64,000 nucleotides of DNA from Corynebacterium minutissimum. Its GTDB lineage: Bacteria; Actinomycetota; Actinomycetes; Mycobacteriales; Mycobacteriaceae. Shown here one piece after another: positions 17,898-26,188 of this stretch; position 1 is the first letter of the stretch, and every line of letters begins with the position of its first letter. Location: the NCBI RefSeq assembly GCF_000805675.1, contig NZ_JSEF01000008.1, positions 36,820 to 100,819 of the forward strand, read 5' to 3'. The notes under the pieces were generated by a model. The model searched no databases. It was given only the letters and a program-made list of their open reading frames with translations, and was not told where the DNA came from. The translations under genes were made by a program, and so were the position numbers.

Positions 17898-19121
17898 TTA
17901 TGCCTGTGCGGTGTCGGTAGCGTCGCTCGCCACGGAGTCAGGAACGCCCGCCTGCTGCTGCTTGGTCCACAGGGATTGCGCTGGAATCTTGGAGCGGTCC
18001 ACGCGCTCGGCGTACTTGCGGGCAACCTCTTCGACCTCATGGAGCAGGCCTTCCGACAAGGTGGTTGGTTCTAGGCCAAGTTCCAGGAACGTGTCGTTGG
18101 TGACGTGAAGTTCATTTTCTGCGGACTCCTTGCGTGGATTGGGCACGTAGGCTACCTCCGCCCCAGAAATCTTTGCCAGCAGCTCCGCCAAGTCGCGCAC
18201 GCGGTGGGTTTCGGTCATCTGGTTGATGATCTTGACGCGCTCGCCACGAGCGGGTGGATTATTCAGTGCCAGCTCAATGCAGCGCACCATGTCACGGATG
18301 TGGATAAAGGCGCGAGTCTGGCCACCAGTACCGTGCACGGTCAGCGGGTAACCAATACCTGCCTGGATGAGGAAGCGGTTGAGTACTGTGCCGTAATCAC
18401 CGTCGTAGTCAAAGCGGTTGATCAGGCGTTCATCCTTCTGGGTCTGCTCGGTGTGCGTGCCCCAAATGATGCCCTGGTGGAGGTCGGTAATGCGCAGCTC
18501 ATCGTTCTTGGCATAGTAGGCAAAGAGGTGCTGATCCAGTACCTTCGTCATGTGGTAGACCGAGCCTGGGTTGGAGGGGTAGAGGATCTGCTGCTCGACG
18601 ATACCGTTCTCACCAGCATCGACCTGCACATCCAGGTAGCCCTCCGGAATCTTCATGCCCGCGGTGCCGTAGCCGTACACGCCCATGGTGCCCAAGTGTG
18701 CGACGTGGATATCCTGCTCAGATTCCACGATGGCGGCAAGCAGGTTATGGGTAGCGTTGATGTTGTTATCCACCGTGTAGCGCTTGGTGCGCGAATTCTT
18801 CATGGAATAAGGAGCAGCGCGCTGCTCAGCGAAGTGGACAACGGCATCTGGGCGCTCCGTGGTGAGGAACTCCAACAGGCCGTCATAGTCCTGAGCTACG
18901 TCGAGGTTGCGGAAGCCGATAGTCTTGCCGGAGACCTCAGTCCATGCGGCCAAGCGCTCTTCGACGGACACGATGGGAGTGAGCGACTCTGCACCGAGTT
19001 CCTCATCGATAGCGCGGCGAGAGAGATTGTCCACGATGATGACCTCGTGGCCCTGATCGGAGAGATAAAGTGAGGCTGGCCAGCCGCAGAAACCATCGCC
19101 GCCGAGAATCGCTACCTTCAT
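17898..19121 (-). CDS. sqdB: UDP-sulfoquinovose synthase-like NAD-dependent enzyme (SQD1/SqdB family)
   Basis: The extended SDR has 407 residues. The NAD motif is GGDGFCGW (7-14), then DNLSRR (31-36), a long SQD1-type insert, EQRAAPYSM (99-107), LGTMGVYG (143-150), the catalytic Y189-H190-x-x-K193, RFDYDGDYGTVLNRF (236-250) and TVHGTGGQTR (261-270). As I remember plant SQD1, these correspond to its active-site blocks, including R101 and T145 at the same numbers. One difference is V148 where SQD1 has Glu. SQD1 converts UDP-glucose plus sulfite to UDP-sulfoquinovose. RBS GGAGA precedes the ATG. A plain UDP-glucose epimerase role is unlikely given the insert. Confidence 0.85.
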   Translation of the reverse strand: MKVAILGGDGFCGWPASLYLSDQGHEVIIVDNLSRRAIDEELGAESLTPIVSVEERLAAWTEVSGKTIGFRNLDVAQDYDGLLEFLTTERPDAVVHFAEQRAAPYSMKNSRTKRYTVDNNINATHNLLAAIVESEQDIHVAHLGTMGVYGYGTAGMKIPEGYLDVQVDAGENGIVEQQILYPSNPGSVYHMTKVLDQHLFAYYAKNDELRITDLHQGIIWGTHTEQTQKDERLINRFDYDGDYGTVLNRFLIQAGIGYPLTVHGTGGQTRAFIHIRDMVRCIELALNNPPARGERVKIINQMTETHRVRDLAELLAKISGAEVAYVPNPRKESAENELHVTNDTFLELGLEPTTLSEGLLHEVEEVARKYAERVDRSKIPAQSLWTKQQQAGVPDSVASDATDTAQA

Positions 19122-19160
19122 GTTTTTCTCTCCACATCATGATTGGGGGCATTACCTATG

Positions 19161-19197
19161 GTGCCGCCGTCGACGGAAAGTTCCGGCGCGGCGGCAC
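19161..19197. other. Long hairpin in the leader of the candidate SQDG operon
   Basis: GTGCCGCCG (19161-19169) pairs perfectly with CGGCGGCAC (19189-19197). Inside it CG/CG and CGGA/TCCG continue the stem around an AAGT loop with one A-G mismatch. It sits 40 bases upstream of the sqdB-like start codon and would lie in its 5' leader. No T-tract follows in that direction. Read from the plus strand it is followed by ACACTTTTA, so it could instead stop antisense transcription. Confidence 0.5.
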
Positions 19198-19322
19198 ACA
19201 CTTTTATCTACCTTACCGTTGACAGTGCTTACACGGAGGGCGTGCTGGGTAAACAGTGAGTGAATGTTTCCTAAGGCTGCACGATGAAGTTGCATTGAGA
19301 AGACGCTAGTAAACTAGCCCGC

Positions 19323-19979
19323 ATGCTTGAAGCCGTGCTCAATGCCTTTGCCGATTCTGTCAACGCCCTGCTCATCGGCATCCTCGTGGCCATTGGCATC
19401 ATGCTTCCGCGAGGTAGTTACCGCAAGATTGCTGCGCTTGTCATCGTCGGCGATTGGTTCGGTGTGCTCACCGCTGCCGCCGTGGTCATGTTCGTTTTTG
19501 TGGGGATTCAAGACAAGGTGGCCGCCGCCTTGGAGTCTCCGGCGATTGGCTGGGGCCTCATCGTCATAGGCGTGGGCCTCGGTGTTCTGGCGTGGCGCTC
19601 GAAGGGCGAGCCTAACGATATGGTGCACAAGCTCCTCGGCCCGCTGCGCACGCCCTCACCTAAGACCGTTGCGGTGGGCTTCCTTATGGGAGTCATCCAG
19701 TCGCTGACCTCCGTGCCCTTCTTCTATGGCCTTATGCACCTAGCAGCCGGGGATTTCAGTAATACCGTGAAATACGGCGGCCTTTTCTTCTATGCCAGCT
19801 TCGCACTCTCCTTGCCTACCGTGTGCGGGCTCTTCATTGCGCTCGTGCGTGCCAAACCTCATTCCTGGGCTGGTCGCGCCTTCGCGTGGGCGCGGGAGAA
19901 CTCAGCCGCCGTTGCGCTGTGGAGCGGCTATGGCGTGGCGGCCTTCCTCGTCATTATGGGTATCGTCGCGCTGCTCTAG
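19323..19979 (+). CDS. Six-TM membrane protein, possible GAP/Sap (sulfolipid-addressing)-like family
   Basis: The protein has 218 residues and about six TM helices. It opens with FADSVNALLIGILVAIGIML, then a basic loop with RGSYRKIAAL and a cytoplasmic loop KGEPNDMVHKLL before two further helical pairs. This layout resembles the LysE/GAP superfamily of small exporters, whose mycobacterial members (Sap, Gap) help bring sulfolipid or peptidoglycolipids to the surface. The family call is tentative. The start has TAAACT exactly 7 nt upstream (leaderless). It is divergent from the SQDG-like operon, which makes a link with lipid or sulfur-compound export attractive but unproven. Confidence 0.65.
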   Translation: MLEAVLNAFADSVNALLIGILVAIGIMLPRGSYRKIAALVIVGDWFGVLTAAAVVMFVFVGIQDKVAAALESPAIGWGLIVIGVGLGVLAWRSKGEPNDMVHKLLGPLRTPSPKTVAVGFLMGVIQSLTSVPFFYGLMHLAAGDFSNTVKYGGLFFYASFALSLPTVCGLFIALVRAKPHSWAGRAFAWARENSAAVALWSGYGVAAFLVIMGIVALL

Positions 19980-20024
19980 CAGTAGTGCGAAACACACGCG
20001 TATGGGCGCAGCGCGAAGGCTCAT

Positions 20025-20570
20025 CTAGTCATACAGAACGGACTCAAGAGAGAGTTCGTTTTCTATCTGCGCTTGGCTTTTGGAGAGCTCAACATAACCT
20101 GCCGCATGGGGGATGAATGCGGCTGATTCTTCGTCACTGAGCTCACGGCGTATCTTCGCGGGTACTCCGGCCGCCAAACAGCCTCCGGGAATTTCCTGGC
20201 CCTCCAGCACGACGGCGCCAGCAGCAATAAGCGAGCCTGCGCCTACGGTGGAGCCGGACAACAGCGTTGCCTTCATGCCTACCAGCGTGCCGGCACCTAC
20301 CTGTGTTCCGTGCAGCATAGCCATGTGTCCAACCGTGACGTCGTCCTCCAATATGCACGGGTTTGTTGACTCCACGTGGATAACGCAATTGTCCTGGACA
20401 TTAACGCGTGCCCCGAGTCGGATAGTTCCCACATCACCGCGAAGCACACAGCCATAGAAGACGGAGGAGTCTGGGCCAATAGTCACATCACCGATGATGG
20501 TGGCATTCGGCGCAATCCAGGCGCTGCGGTGAATGCGCGGGGTCTTGCCTTGAAAGGGGAGGATAAGCAT
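20025..20570 (-). CDS. Gamma-class carbonic anhydrase-like hexapeptide protein (PaaY/YrdA type)
   Basis: The protein has 181 residues and forms a left-handed beta-helix, with successive imperfect hexapeptides (ATIIGDVTIGPDSSV, NCVIHVES, DDVTVGHMAMLHG). The zinc-type histidines of the family appear in VIHV, VGHMAMLHG. The start at 20570 is decided by an ideal AAGGAG 9 nt upstream; the in-frame ATG at 20588 includes that Shine-Dalgarno. It starts 4 bases after the stop codon of the upstream small gene, so the two are cotranscribed. Activity as a carbonic anhydrase versus a CoA-related acyltransferase is unresolved. Confidence 0.88.
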   Translation of the reverse strand: MLILPFQGKTPRIHRSAWIAPNATIIGDVTIGPDSSVFYGCVLRGDVGTIRLGARVNVQDNCVIHVESTNPCILEDDVTVGHMAMLHGTQVGAGTLVGMKATLLSGSTVGAGSLIAAGAVVLEGQEIPGGCLAAGVPAKIRRELSDEESAAFIPHAAGYVELSKSQAQIENELSLESVLYD

Positions 20571-20574
20571 GGTT

Positions 20575-20970
20575 TTAGACTCCTTCAATCGCTATGGCCA
20601 GGGCCGTTGAGATTTCATAATCTCCAGGCTCCGTGCTGAGGTTTTCAAGAAGAGCGAGTTCTTCAGGCGAGAGTGGGATAACCCAGCCCTTCTGCGGATC
20701 ATGCACTGGGCGTTCTTGCGCAGTCGTGGGGGACAGGTACACGGTAGTCTGTGCGCCAGTCCTTGGGCCGCGCAGTTGGGCGGCTTCGCCAGCCCGAGCC
20801 ACTTCCGCCAGCACCTTAGCGCCGGATGGGGACGTCTCCACGATGATGAGTCCGTCCGCCGTGTGCACGGCAAGGCGGTCCAGCTCAACTTCAACGGCAT
20901 GCGGATCGGGGGAGGCTAAACGCGCGCCGGGGGAGCCGACGAGATTCTTCAGTGCAGAAAAGAGACCCAT
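20575..20970 (-). CDS. Small hypothetical protein cotranscribed with the gamma-CA gene
   Basis: The soluble acidic protein has 131 residues and begins MGLFSALKNLVGSPGARL. No catalytic motif is seen. The middle (VHTADGLIIVETSPSGAKVL) suggests a small beta-rich fold, and the end is helical (SPEELALLENLS). I do not recognise a family. Its final codons GAA GGA GTC TAA supply the AAGGAG ribosome site of the next gene, so translation is tightly linked. Its start region lies close to the divergent patatin gene. Confidence 0.7.
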   Translation of the reverse strand: MGLFSALKNLVGSPGARLASPDPHAVEVELDRLAVHTADGLIIVETSPSGAKVLAEVARAGEAAQLRGPRTGAQTTVYLSPTTAQERPVHDPQKGWVIPLSPEELALLENLSTEPGDYEISTALAIAIEGV

Positions 20971-21005
20971 GGCGCGATCCTAGCCTGCGGGTACCATCGG
21001 GCACT

Positions 21006-21875
21006 GTGATTGACGCGAAAGATACAGCACTCGTCATTGAAGGTGGCGGCATGCGCAATTCCTATACTGCGGCATGCATCGTCAAACTACTTCAGGAGGA
21101 GGTGGAATTCGGCTGGGTCGGTGGTGTTTCCGCAGGCTCGTCACACACCGTTAATTTCCTCTCGCGCGACGTGATTCGCTCCGAAGAATCCTTCGTAGAT
21201 TTTGCCAAGAACCCCAGTTTCGGTGGCCTGGGGTCGCTTTTGCGCGGCAATGGCTATTTCAACGCTGAATATATCTATGAGAAATCAGCCGACAAAGATA
21301 TGCCCTTCGATTGGGAGGCCTTCGAAGCTAATCCAGCCCAAATGCGTATCTCGGCCGCTCGGGCGGACACCGGTGAGAGCGTGTATTGGGGCCGCGAAGA
21401 CATTGAGACCCAAGAGGATCTGATGGTGCGCGTTCGTGCGTCGTCGACCCTTCCCCTCATCATGCCCATGCGTGTCATTGATGGCGCACCTTATGTGGAT
21501 GGAGCCATGGGCGAATCTGGCGGCATTCTTATTGACCAAGCAGAAAAGGCTGGGTTTGAGAAGTTCCTCTTTCTCGGCTCCAAGCCACGCGGCTATGTAC
21601 GCCCCTCAGTCAGCCGCCCCACGGCGCTGCGCCGCGTCTTCCGCAAGTACCCGGCCGTGGCTGAAGCCATGATTGCCCGCCCACCGAAGTACAACCGCTC
21701 AAAAGACCGACTCCTGGAACTGGAGAAAGAGGGGCGCGCCCAGCTCTTCTTCCCCGAGGACATGCAGGTGACGTCTACCGAACACGATGTGGCCAAGTTG
21801 CGCGCAAACTTTGAGGCTGGTCGTGCTCAGACCTACGCGGAGTGGCCGGCCTGGAGGGAATTCCTCACCGCCTAG
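21006..21875 (+). CDS. Patatin-like phospholipase (YjjU/RssA-type)
   Basis: The 289-residue patatin-fold hydrolase has oxyanion-hole GGGMRNS at 13-19, nucleophile elbow GVSAGS at 40-45 (Ser42) and the dyad Asp in VDGAMG (D165). The Ser-Asp dyad indicates lipid acyl hydrolase or serine-esterase activity on membrane or stored lipids. The GTG at 21006 is chosen because the family's core begins at once. The open frame upstream to 20952 lies over the start of the divergent gene. No operon partner is seen. Confidence 0.85.
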   Translation: MIDAKDTALVIEGGGMRNSYTAACIVKLLQEEVEFGWVGGVSAGSSHTVNFLSRDVIRSEESFVDFAKNPSFGGLGSLLRGNGYFNAEYIYEKSADKDMPFDWEAFEANPAQMRISAARADTGESVYWGREDIETQEDLMVRVRASSTLPLIMPMRVIDGAPYVDGAMGESGGILIDQAEKAGFEKFLFLGSKPRGYVRPSVSRPTALRRVFRKYPAVAEAMIARPPKYNRSKDRLLELEKEGRAQLFFPEDMQVTSTEHDVAKLRANFEAGRAQTYAEWPAWREFLTA

Positions 21876-21893
21876 TTACCTAGCAGCAGCTTC

Positions 21894-22028
21894 CGGTGTT
21901 GATCACCGAGCACCTGCAGGTGTGAGACGTGCCTCGTTTGCGGCCACGGCAACATCATGGAAAAGCCGGTGCGCTGCATGGATGCAGTTACTGGGTGATC
22001 GCAGCACATGTCGGCCACATGGCTTTTT
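21894..22028 (+). terminator. Hairpin series ending in a terminator-like stem and T5, after the patatin gene
   Basis: Four short stems occur in order: CGGTG/CACCG (21894-21908), the palindrome CACCTGCAGGTG (21911-21922), CTGCA/TGCAG (21974-21987) and CATGT/ACATG (22007-22021), the last followed by GCTTTTT. The last is a plausible rho-independent terminator for the patatin gene. A -10-like TAGAAT (22042-22047) follows, so the next gene probably starts its own transcript after it. Confidence 0.5.
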
Positions 22029-22055
22029 CTGTGCAGTTTCCTAGAATGACAGACC

Positions 22056-23621
22056 GTGTTGGCACTATTTGATGGAAATATTTGGCTGAGCATCTTCTTC
22101 ATTGCATTGCTCGGCACACTGTTTGGCATGATTCCCTTCGGCCCGCTGCGCTTTGGTGCGGCGGGTACCTTGTTCGTTGGTTTGGCTTTCGGCGCCTTCA
22201 TTGAGCTCGATGGCACAATCCTCAGCAGCTTGCAGGAGATGGGCCTTGGTCTCTTCATCTACATGCAAGGTTTGTCTGCCGGTGAGCGATTCTTCAAGGG
22301 ATTCTCCGAACAGCTCAAGCACATGATCACCGCGGCGATCGCCGTGATTGCGGCCGCGGCTGTGGCACTGCTCGCAGGCGGTTGGCTTGGGCTGTCACCT
22401 TTGGCCTCTGTTGGCGTGTTCTCGGGTGCGACGACCTCGACCGCGTCACTGGCCGTTGCCCAGCAGCAGACAGGTGAAGAGCTGCCAGCCGTGGGCTATT
22501 CCCTGGGATATCCGGTCGGCGTTGCCGTCGCCATTCTGCTCGTGGCGGTACTGCTGAAACAGTCCTGGCCGGGGTCGAAAGACAAGGACAATTCTGCCGA
22601 GGAAATCTTCCGCTCCCGTACTATTCGCGTGACGAAGAACATCACCTACGACGAGTTATTGGAACGCTTCGAGGACCAATTCGTCATCGCCACGATTCGC
22701 CGCGGGAATACGAGGACTGTAGCCGGTGACCACCCGGAGATTCGCAAAGGCGATATCCTTCGCGTCCTCGTGACGAAGGCGAAGAAACATGAGCTTACGG
22801 CTGCCCTAGGTAAGCGCCAGCCGCAGGTTCCCTTCATCGATAAGCGTCTTGTCATTGAGAACGTCGTGGTATCGAACTCAGATATTGCCGGGCGCACCAT
22901 CGAGGAACTTGACCTGTTTAAACGCTATGGTGGCCGCATTATCCGTATCCACCGCGGTGATGAGGAGTTCCTCGCCAGCTTTGATACACACCTCGATTCC
23001 GGCGACCGTATCGACATCATTGTGGACCAGGACCATCTGGGCGATATCCGCAACTATTTTGGCAACTCGGTTCAGGGCTATTCGGAGCTGAACTGGATCG
23101 CTGTGGGCGGCGGCCTGTTCTTGGGCTACCTTTTGGCACTCGTCGTTGTCCCGATGCCGGGCGGCGCGTCCTTTGAATTGGGCTTCGCGCTTGGCCCACT
23201 CATTACCGGTCTCATTCTTGGCGCACTGCACCGCACCCGTCGCGTGCCGTGGAAGGTTCCGGCCTCCATCAACACTGCCTTCCAGCAGTGGGGCCTCGTT
23301 ATCTTCCTGGCCTCAGTGGGCCTTGCCTCCAGTGATGCTTTCCTCTCCACCGCATTCTCGTGGATGGGTGTGAAGTGCATGCTGCTGGCCGCCATCATCA
23401 CTGTGGTTGCCATCGCGATTTTCGCCGTGGCGAACCGCTTCCTTGGCCAGTCGGAGACCCGCACCGCTGGTGGTATCTCGGGCATGTTCGGCCAGCCAGC
23501 CGTGGTCAACTACGCCACGGGGGTGAGCTCTGACTCCCGCATCATGACCGGCTACGCAGCGACCATCGTGGTGGCGCAGATAGTCAAGATTGCGGTCATC
23601 CCCATCATGCTGACTATCTAG
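22056..23621 (+). CDS. AspT/YidE-family transporter with two TrkA-C (RCK-C) domains
   Basis: The protein has 521 residues in the order aspartate-alanine exchanger half (TM helices about 5-165), two cytosolic TrkA-C regulatory domains (about 190-340), and a second TM half (about 345-521) with the family block GGISGMFGQPAVVNYATG near the end. This is the YidE/AspT architecture; substrates are dicarboxylates or amino acids in characterised members and unknown here. The GTG start has no Shine-Dalgarno, but TAGAAT is 8 nt upstream, so it is probably leaderless. The gene runs up to the convergent prfC with only 14 bases between. Confidence 0.9.
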   Translation: MLALFDGNIWLSIFFIALLGTLFGMIPFGPLRFGAAGTLFVGLAFGAFIELDGTILSSLQEMGLGLFIYMQGLSAGERFFKGFSEQLKHMITAAIAVIAAAAVALLAGGWLGLSPLASVGVFSGATTSTASLAVAQQQTGEELPAVGYSLGYPVGVAVAILLVAVLLKQSWPGSKDKDNSAEEIFRSRTIRVTKNITYDELLERFEDQFVIATIRRGNTRTVAGDHPEIRKGDILRVLVTKAKKHELTAALGKRQPQVPFIDKRLVIENVVVSNSDIAGRTIEELDLFKRYGGRIIRIHRGDEEFLASFDTHLDSGDRIDIIVDQDHLGDIRNYFGNSVQGYSELNWIAVGGGLFLGYLLALVVVPMPGGASFELGFALGPLITGLILGALHRTRRVPWKVPASINTAFQQWGLVIFLASVGLASSDAFLSTAFSWMGVKCMLLAAIITVVAIAIFAVANRFLGQSETRTAGGISGMFGQPAVVNYATGVSSDSRIMTGYAATIVVAQIVKIAVIPIMLTI

Positions 23622-23635
23622 TTAGCTATGGGCAT

Positions 23636-25279
23636 TTAGTCCGCCACGAGCGTTTCGATGGTGAGCTCCGGGTGCTCCTTCTCAATGAAGGCCAGCTTCC
23701 ACTTATCGCCAAACAGGGCGATGAGCTCACCGTCGGTGCGGGTGAAGATCTCTACGCCGCGCTGGCGGCCCAGCTCTGGTGCGGACTCGGCATCGGTGCG
23801 GCGCGCCACGGAGTAGGGGATGGGCTCCGTGACGGTCTCCACGTTGTATTCGACCTCCATGCGTGCTTGCATGACCTCAAACTGCATGGGGCCCACGGCA
23901 GCCATGACGGGGGCGGCGTCACCGCGGGTATCGTTGCGCAAGATTTGGACAACGCCCTCGGCCGCAAGCTGGTCCAAGCCCTTGCGGAAGGCCTTGTAAT
24001 CACCCAAAGACTTTGCGCGCAGAATCTGGAATGACTCAGGGGCGAACTGCGGCATGGGCTTGAACTGGACCTTCTTGCCCGTATAGATGGTGTCACCCGG
24101 TGCCAAGGAACCGGCGTTGACCAAACCCACGATGTCACCCGGGAAGGCGGAGTCCACGGTGTCGCGGGTACGGCCAAAGACCGTCAAGGCGTATTTCGTG
24201 GAGAAGCTGCGCCCAGACTGGGCGTGGTGGACCTGCATGCCGCGTTCAAACTCACCGGAGACGACGCGCATGAAAGCCAGGTTATCGCGGTGCTTGCGGT
24301 CCATGCCTGCCTGCACCTTGAAGATGACGCCGGAGAATTCATCAGTAACCTCACGGACCTCATCGATGGCAGCCGCACCACCGGAGCCGGCAGCTTCGAT
24401 GGCTTGAGGATCTGAATCGCGCGAGCGCGGAGCCGGGGCAATGGCGCACAGCGTATCGAGGATTTGGTGCACGCCGAAGTTCAGCATGGCGGAGGCGAAA
24501 ATGAGCGGGGAGGTCACGCACTGCTCAAAGAGCTCTTGGTCGTGCAGGGCCCCGTCGGCGGCCAGCAATTCGGCTTCCTCCACGGCCGTTTCCCAGGCGT
24601 CTTCTTCCTTCTCCGCGGCTGCATCAGGCGCGTAGTGTTCTTCTGGGGCAATGGTGGAGCCACCTGCCGTGCGCAGGAAGTGGATATACTCGTCCACCTC
24701 ACCATCGTCGGACACGTGGGCGAGACCGCGGAAGTCACCGGCAATGCCGACCGGCCAGTACAGCGGGGTGGGCTGCAGCTGGATTTCGTTGACGATTTCG
24801 TCGACAAGCTCCAGCGGTTCGCGGCCGACGCGGTCCCACTTGTTGATCACCGTAACAATCGGCAGGCCACGGGCCTTACACACGCGGAAGAGCTTGAGGG
24901 TCTGCGGCTCGAGGCCCTTGGCGGCGTCGATAAGCATCACAGCAGCATCCACTGCCGTGAGCACACGATAGGTATCCTCCGAGAAGTCCGCGTGGCCAGG
25001 CGTATCAACGAGGTTGATCATGTAGGGCTGGCCCTCATGGCCCTCCGGAGCGTACTCAAACTGCAGGGCCGAGGAGGCCACGGAAATACCGCGGTCCTTT
25101 TCCATCTCCATCCAGTCAGACACCGTGGACTTGCGGTTACCCTTACCGTGCACCGCGCCGGCCTCATTAATGACGTGGGCATGCAGTGCCAGCGCCTCCG
25201 TCAGCGTGGACTTACCAGCATCCGGGTGGGCGATGACGGCGAATGTGCGGCGGCGGGAAGCTTCGGAGGCAATACTCAT
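23636..25279 (-). CDS. prfC: Peptide chain release factor 3
   Basis: The 547-residue translational GTPase recycles RF1/RF2 from the ribosome after peptide release. G1 is AHPDAGKSTLTEAL near residue 17, G3 is DTPGHADFSED and G4 is NKWDR. The RF3-specific C-terminal domain is present and ends HPELTIETLVAD. The length is close to E. coli RF3 (about 529). The ATG at 25279 has TAAACT 7 nt upstream and no Shine-Dalgarno, so it is likely leaderless. Confidence 0.95.
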   Translation of the reverse strand: MSIASEASRRRTFAVIAHPDAGKSTLTEALALHAHVINEAGAVHGKGNRKSTVSDWMEMEKDRGISVASSALQFEYAPEGHEGQPYMINLVDTPGHADFSEDTYRVLTAVDAAVMLIDAAKGLEPQTLKLFRVCKARGLPIVTVINKWDRVGREPLELVDEIVNEIQLQPTPLYWPVGIAGDFRGLAHVSDDGEVDEYIHFLRTAGGSTIAPEEHYAPDAAAEKEEDAWETAVEEAELLAADGALHDQELFEQCVTSPLIFASAMLNFGVHQILDTLCAIAPAPRSRDSDPQAIEAAGSGGAAAIDEVREVTDEFSGVIFKVQAGMDRKHRDNLAFMRVVSGEFERGMQVHHAQSGRSFSTKYALTVFGRTRDTVDSAFPGDIVGLVNAGSLAPGDTIYTGKKVQFKPMPQFAPESFQILRAKSLGDYKAFRKGLDQLAAEGVVQILRNDTRGDAAPVMAAVGPMQFEVMQARMEVEYNVETVTEPIPYSVARRTDAESAPELGRQRGVEIFTRTDGELIALFGDKWKLAFIEKEHPELTIETLVAD

Positions 25280-25303
25280 GCGGGTTAGTTTAGCCGCTGG
25301 GTG

Positions 25304-26149
25304 CTACCACTCCACATCGAGCTGTCGGCCCAGATCATCAAAGATGCGCCGCGCCACCGAGAGCTTTTTTGCAATTGGGCGCCGCAATCCCGGCTTGCGC
25401 TTGTTGTTGTAGTACTCGCCGGACTCGAAATGGATGCCCGGGGTGCCAGTGAGGAAGAAAGCGAGGTTTTCGCCGCCCTGATCCGCCGTGCCAAAGCGCT
25501 TGCCCAGGGCGCTGGAGTATAGCGCGTTTGTTGTGCTCGTCGAGGTCTTCGCAAAATTCGTCTTGAGCACGCCTGGGTGGAAAGCCACGGCGGTCAGACC
25601 ATGGGAGTCGAAGTAGCGGGTAAGCAGAATATCGCCGAGCTTGGCATTGCCATAGGCGCGCTCCGCGGTGAATTTCTCAAAAGTGTTCGGGTCACCAGGA
25701 TCAAAGGAGGACATGAGCATGTTTGCTACCGAGGAAGTCTGCACCACCGTTGCATCGCTATCCCGCAAGATATCGCGCAACAAGGACGTCAGCAGGAATG
25801 GGGCCACCACATTGACCTGCCAGGTGCGCTCAAAGCCATCGGCGGTGGCAAAGGGGCCATCAAAAATTCCGCCGGCATTGTTGCCCAAGGCATGGATGTG
25901 TTCGTACTGGCGTAGTTCCTCCGCGAGGCGACGCACCTGACCCAAAGATTCGAAGTCCGCCACGTGGTAGTGCGCATCGATTTCTTCAGCCACTGCGTGT
26001 GTCTTCTGCGGGTTGCGGCCAACGAGTACGAGCGTGTCTTGCGGGCGGCGCTTGTGCAGAATGCGGGCGGCGGAGGCCCCCACTCCGTCTGAGGCGCCGG
26101 TAATGACGATGGTCCGTGGATCCTGGTTCGATGACAAGGCGTGGCTCAT
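25304..26149 (-). CDS. Short-chain dehydrogenase/reductase (retinol dehydrogenase-like)
   Basis: The 281-residue Rossmann-fold oxidoreductase has cofactor loop TGASDGVG at 17-24 and NNAGG at 90-94. The catalytic residues are S139/S140 with Y166-G-N-A-K170. The arrangement with a long substrate loop between the serine and the tyrosine resembles the retinol-dehydrogenase/light-dependent-protochlorophyllide-like subgroup of SDRs. The substrate is unknown. TAAACT lies 8 nt before the start codon, suggesting a leaderless transcript separate from prfC. Confidence 0.88.
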   Translation of the reverse strand: MSHALSSNQDPRTIVITGASDGVGASAARILHKRRPQDTLVLVGRNPQKTHAVAEEIDAHYHVADFESLGQVRRLAEELRQYEHIHALGNNAGGIFDGPFATADGFERTWQVNVVAPFLLTSLLRDILRDSDATVVQTSSVANMLMSSFDPGDPNTFEKFTAERAYGNAKLGDILLTRYFDSHGLTAVAFHPGVLKTNFAKTSTSTTNALYSSALGKRFGTADQGGENLAFFLTGTPGIHFESGEYYNNKRKPGLRRPIAKKLSVARRIFDDLGRQLDVEW

Positions 26150-26188
26150 ACTCCGCTAGTTTAGGGCGATCCACGCGGGCGCGCGGGT

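Noticed and set aside
18105..19073. A 322-codon plus-strand open frame
   Set aside because: It is antisense to the SQD1-like gene, whose motifs are clear.
21876..22055. Riboswitch upstream of the AspT/YidE-type transporter
   Set aside because: Several hairpins exist, but a good -10 (TAGAAT) lies after them and 8 nt before the GTG. They are better explained as the patatin gene's terminator region.
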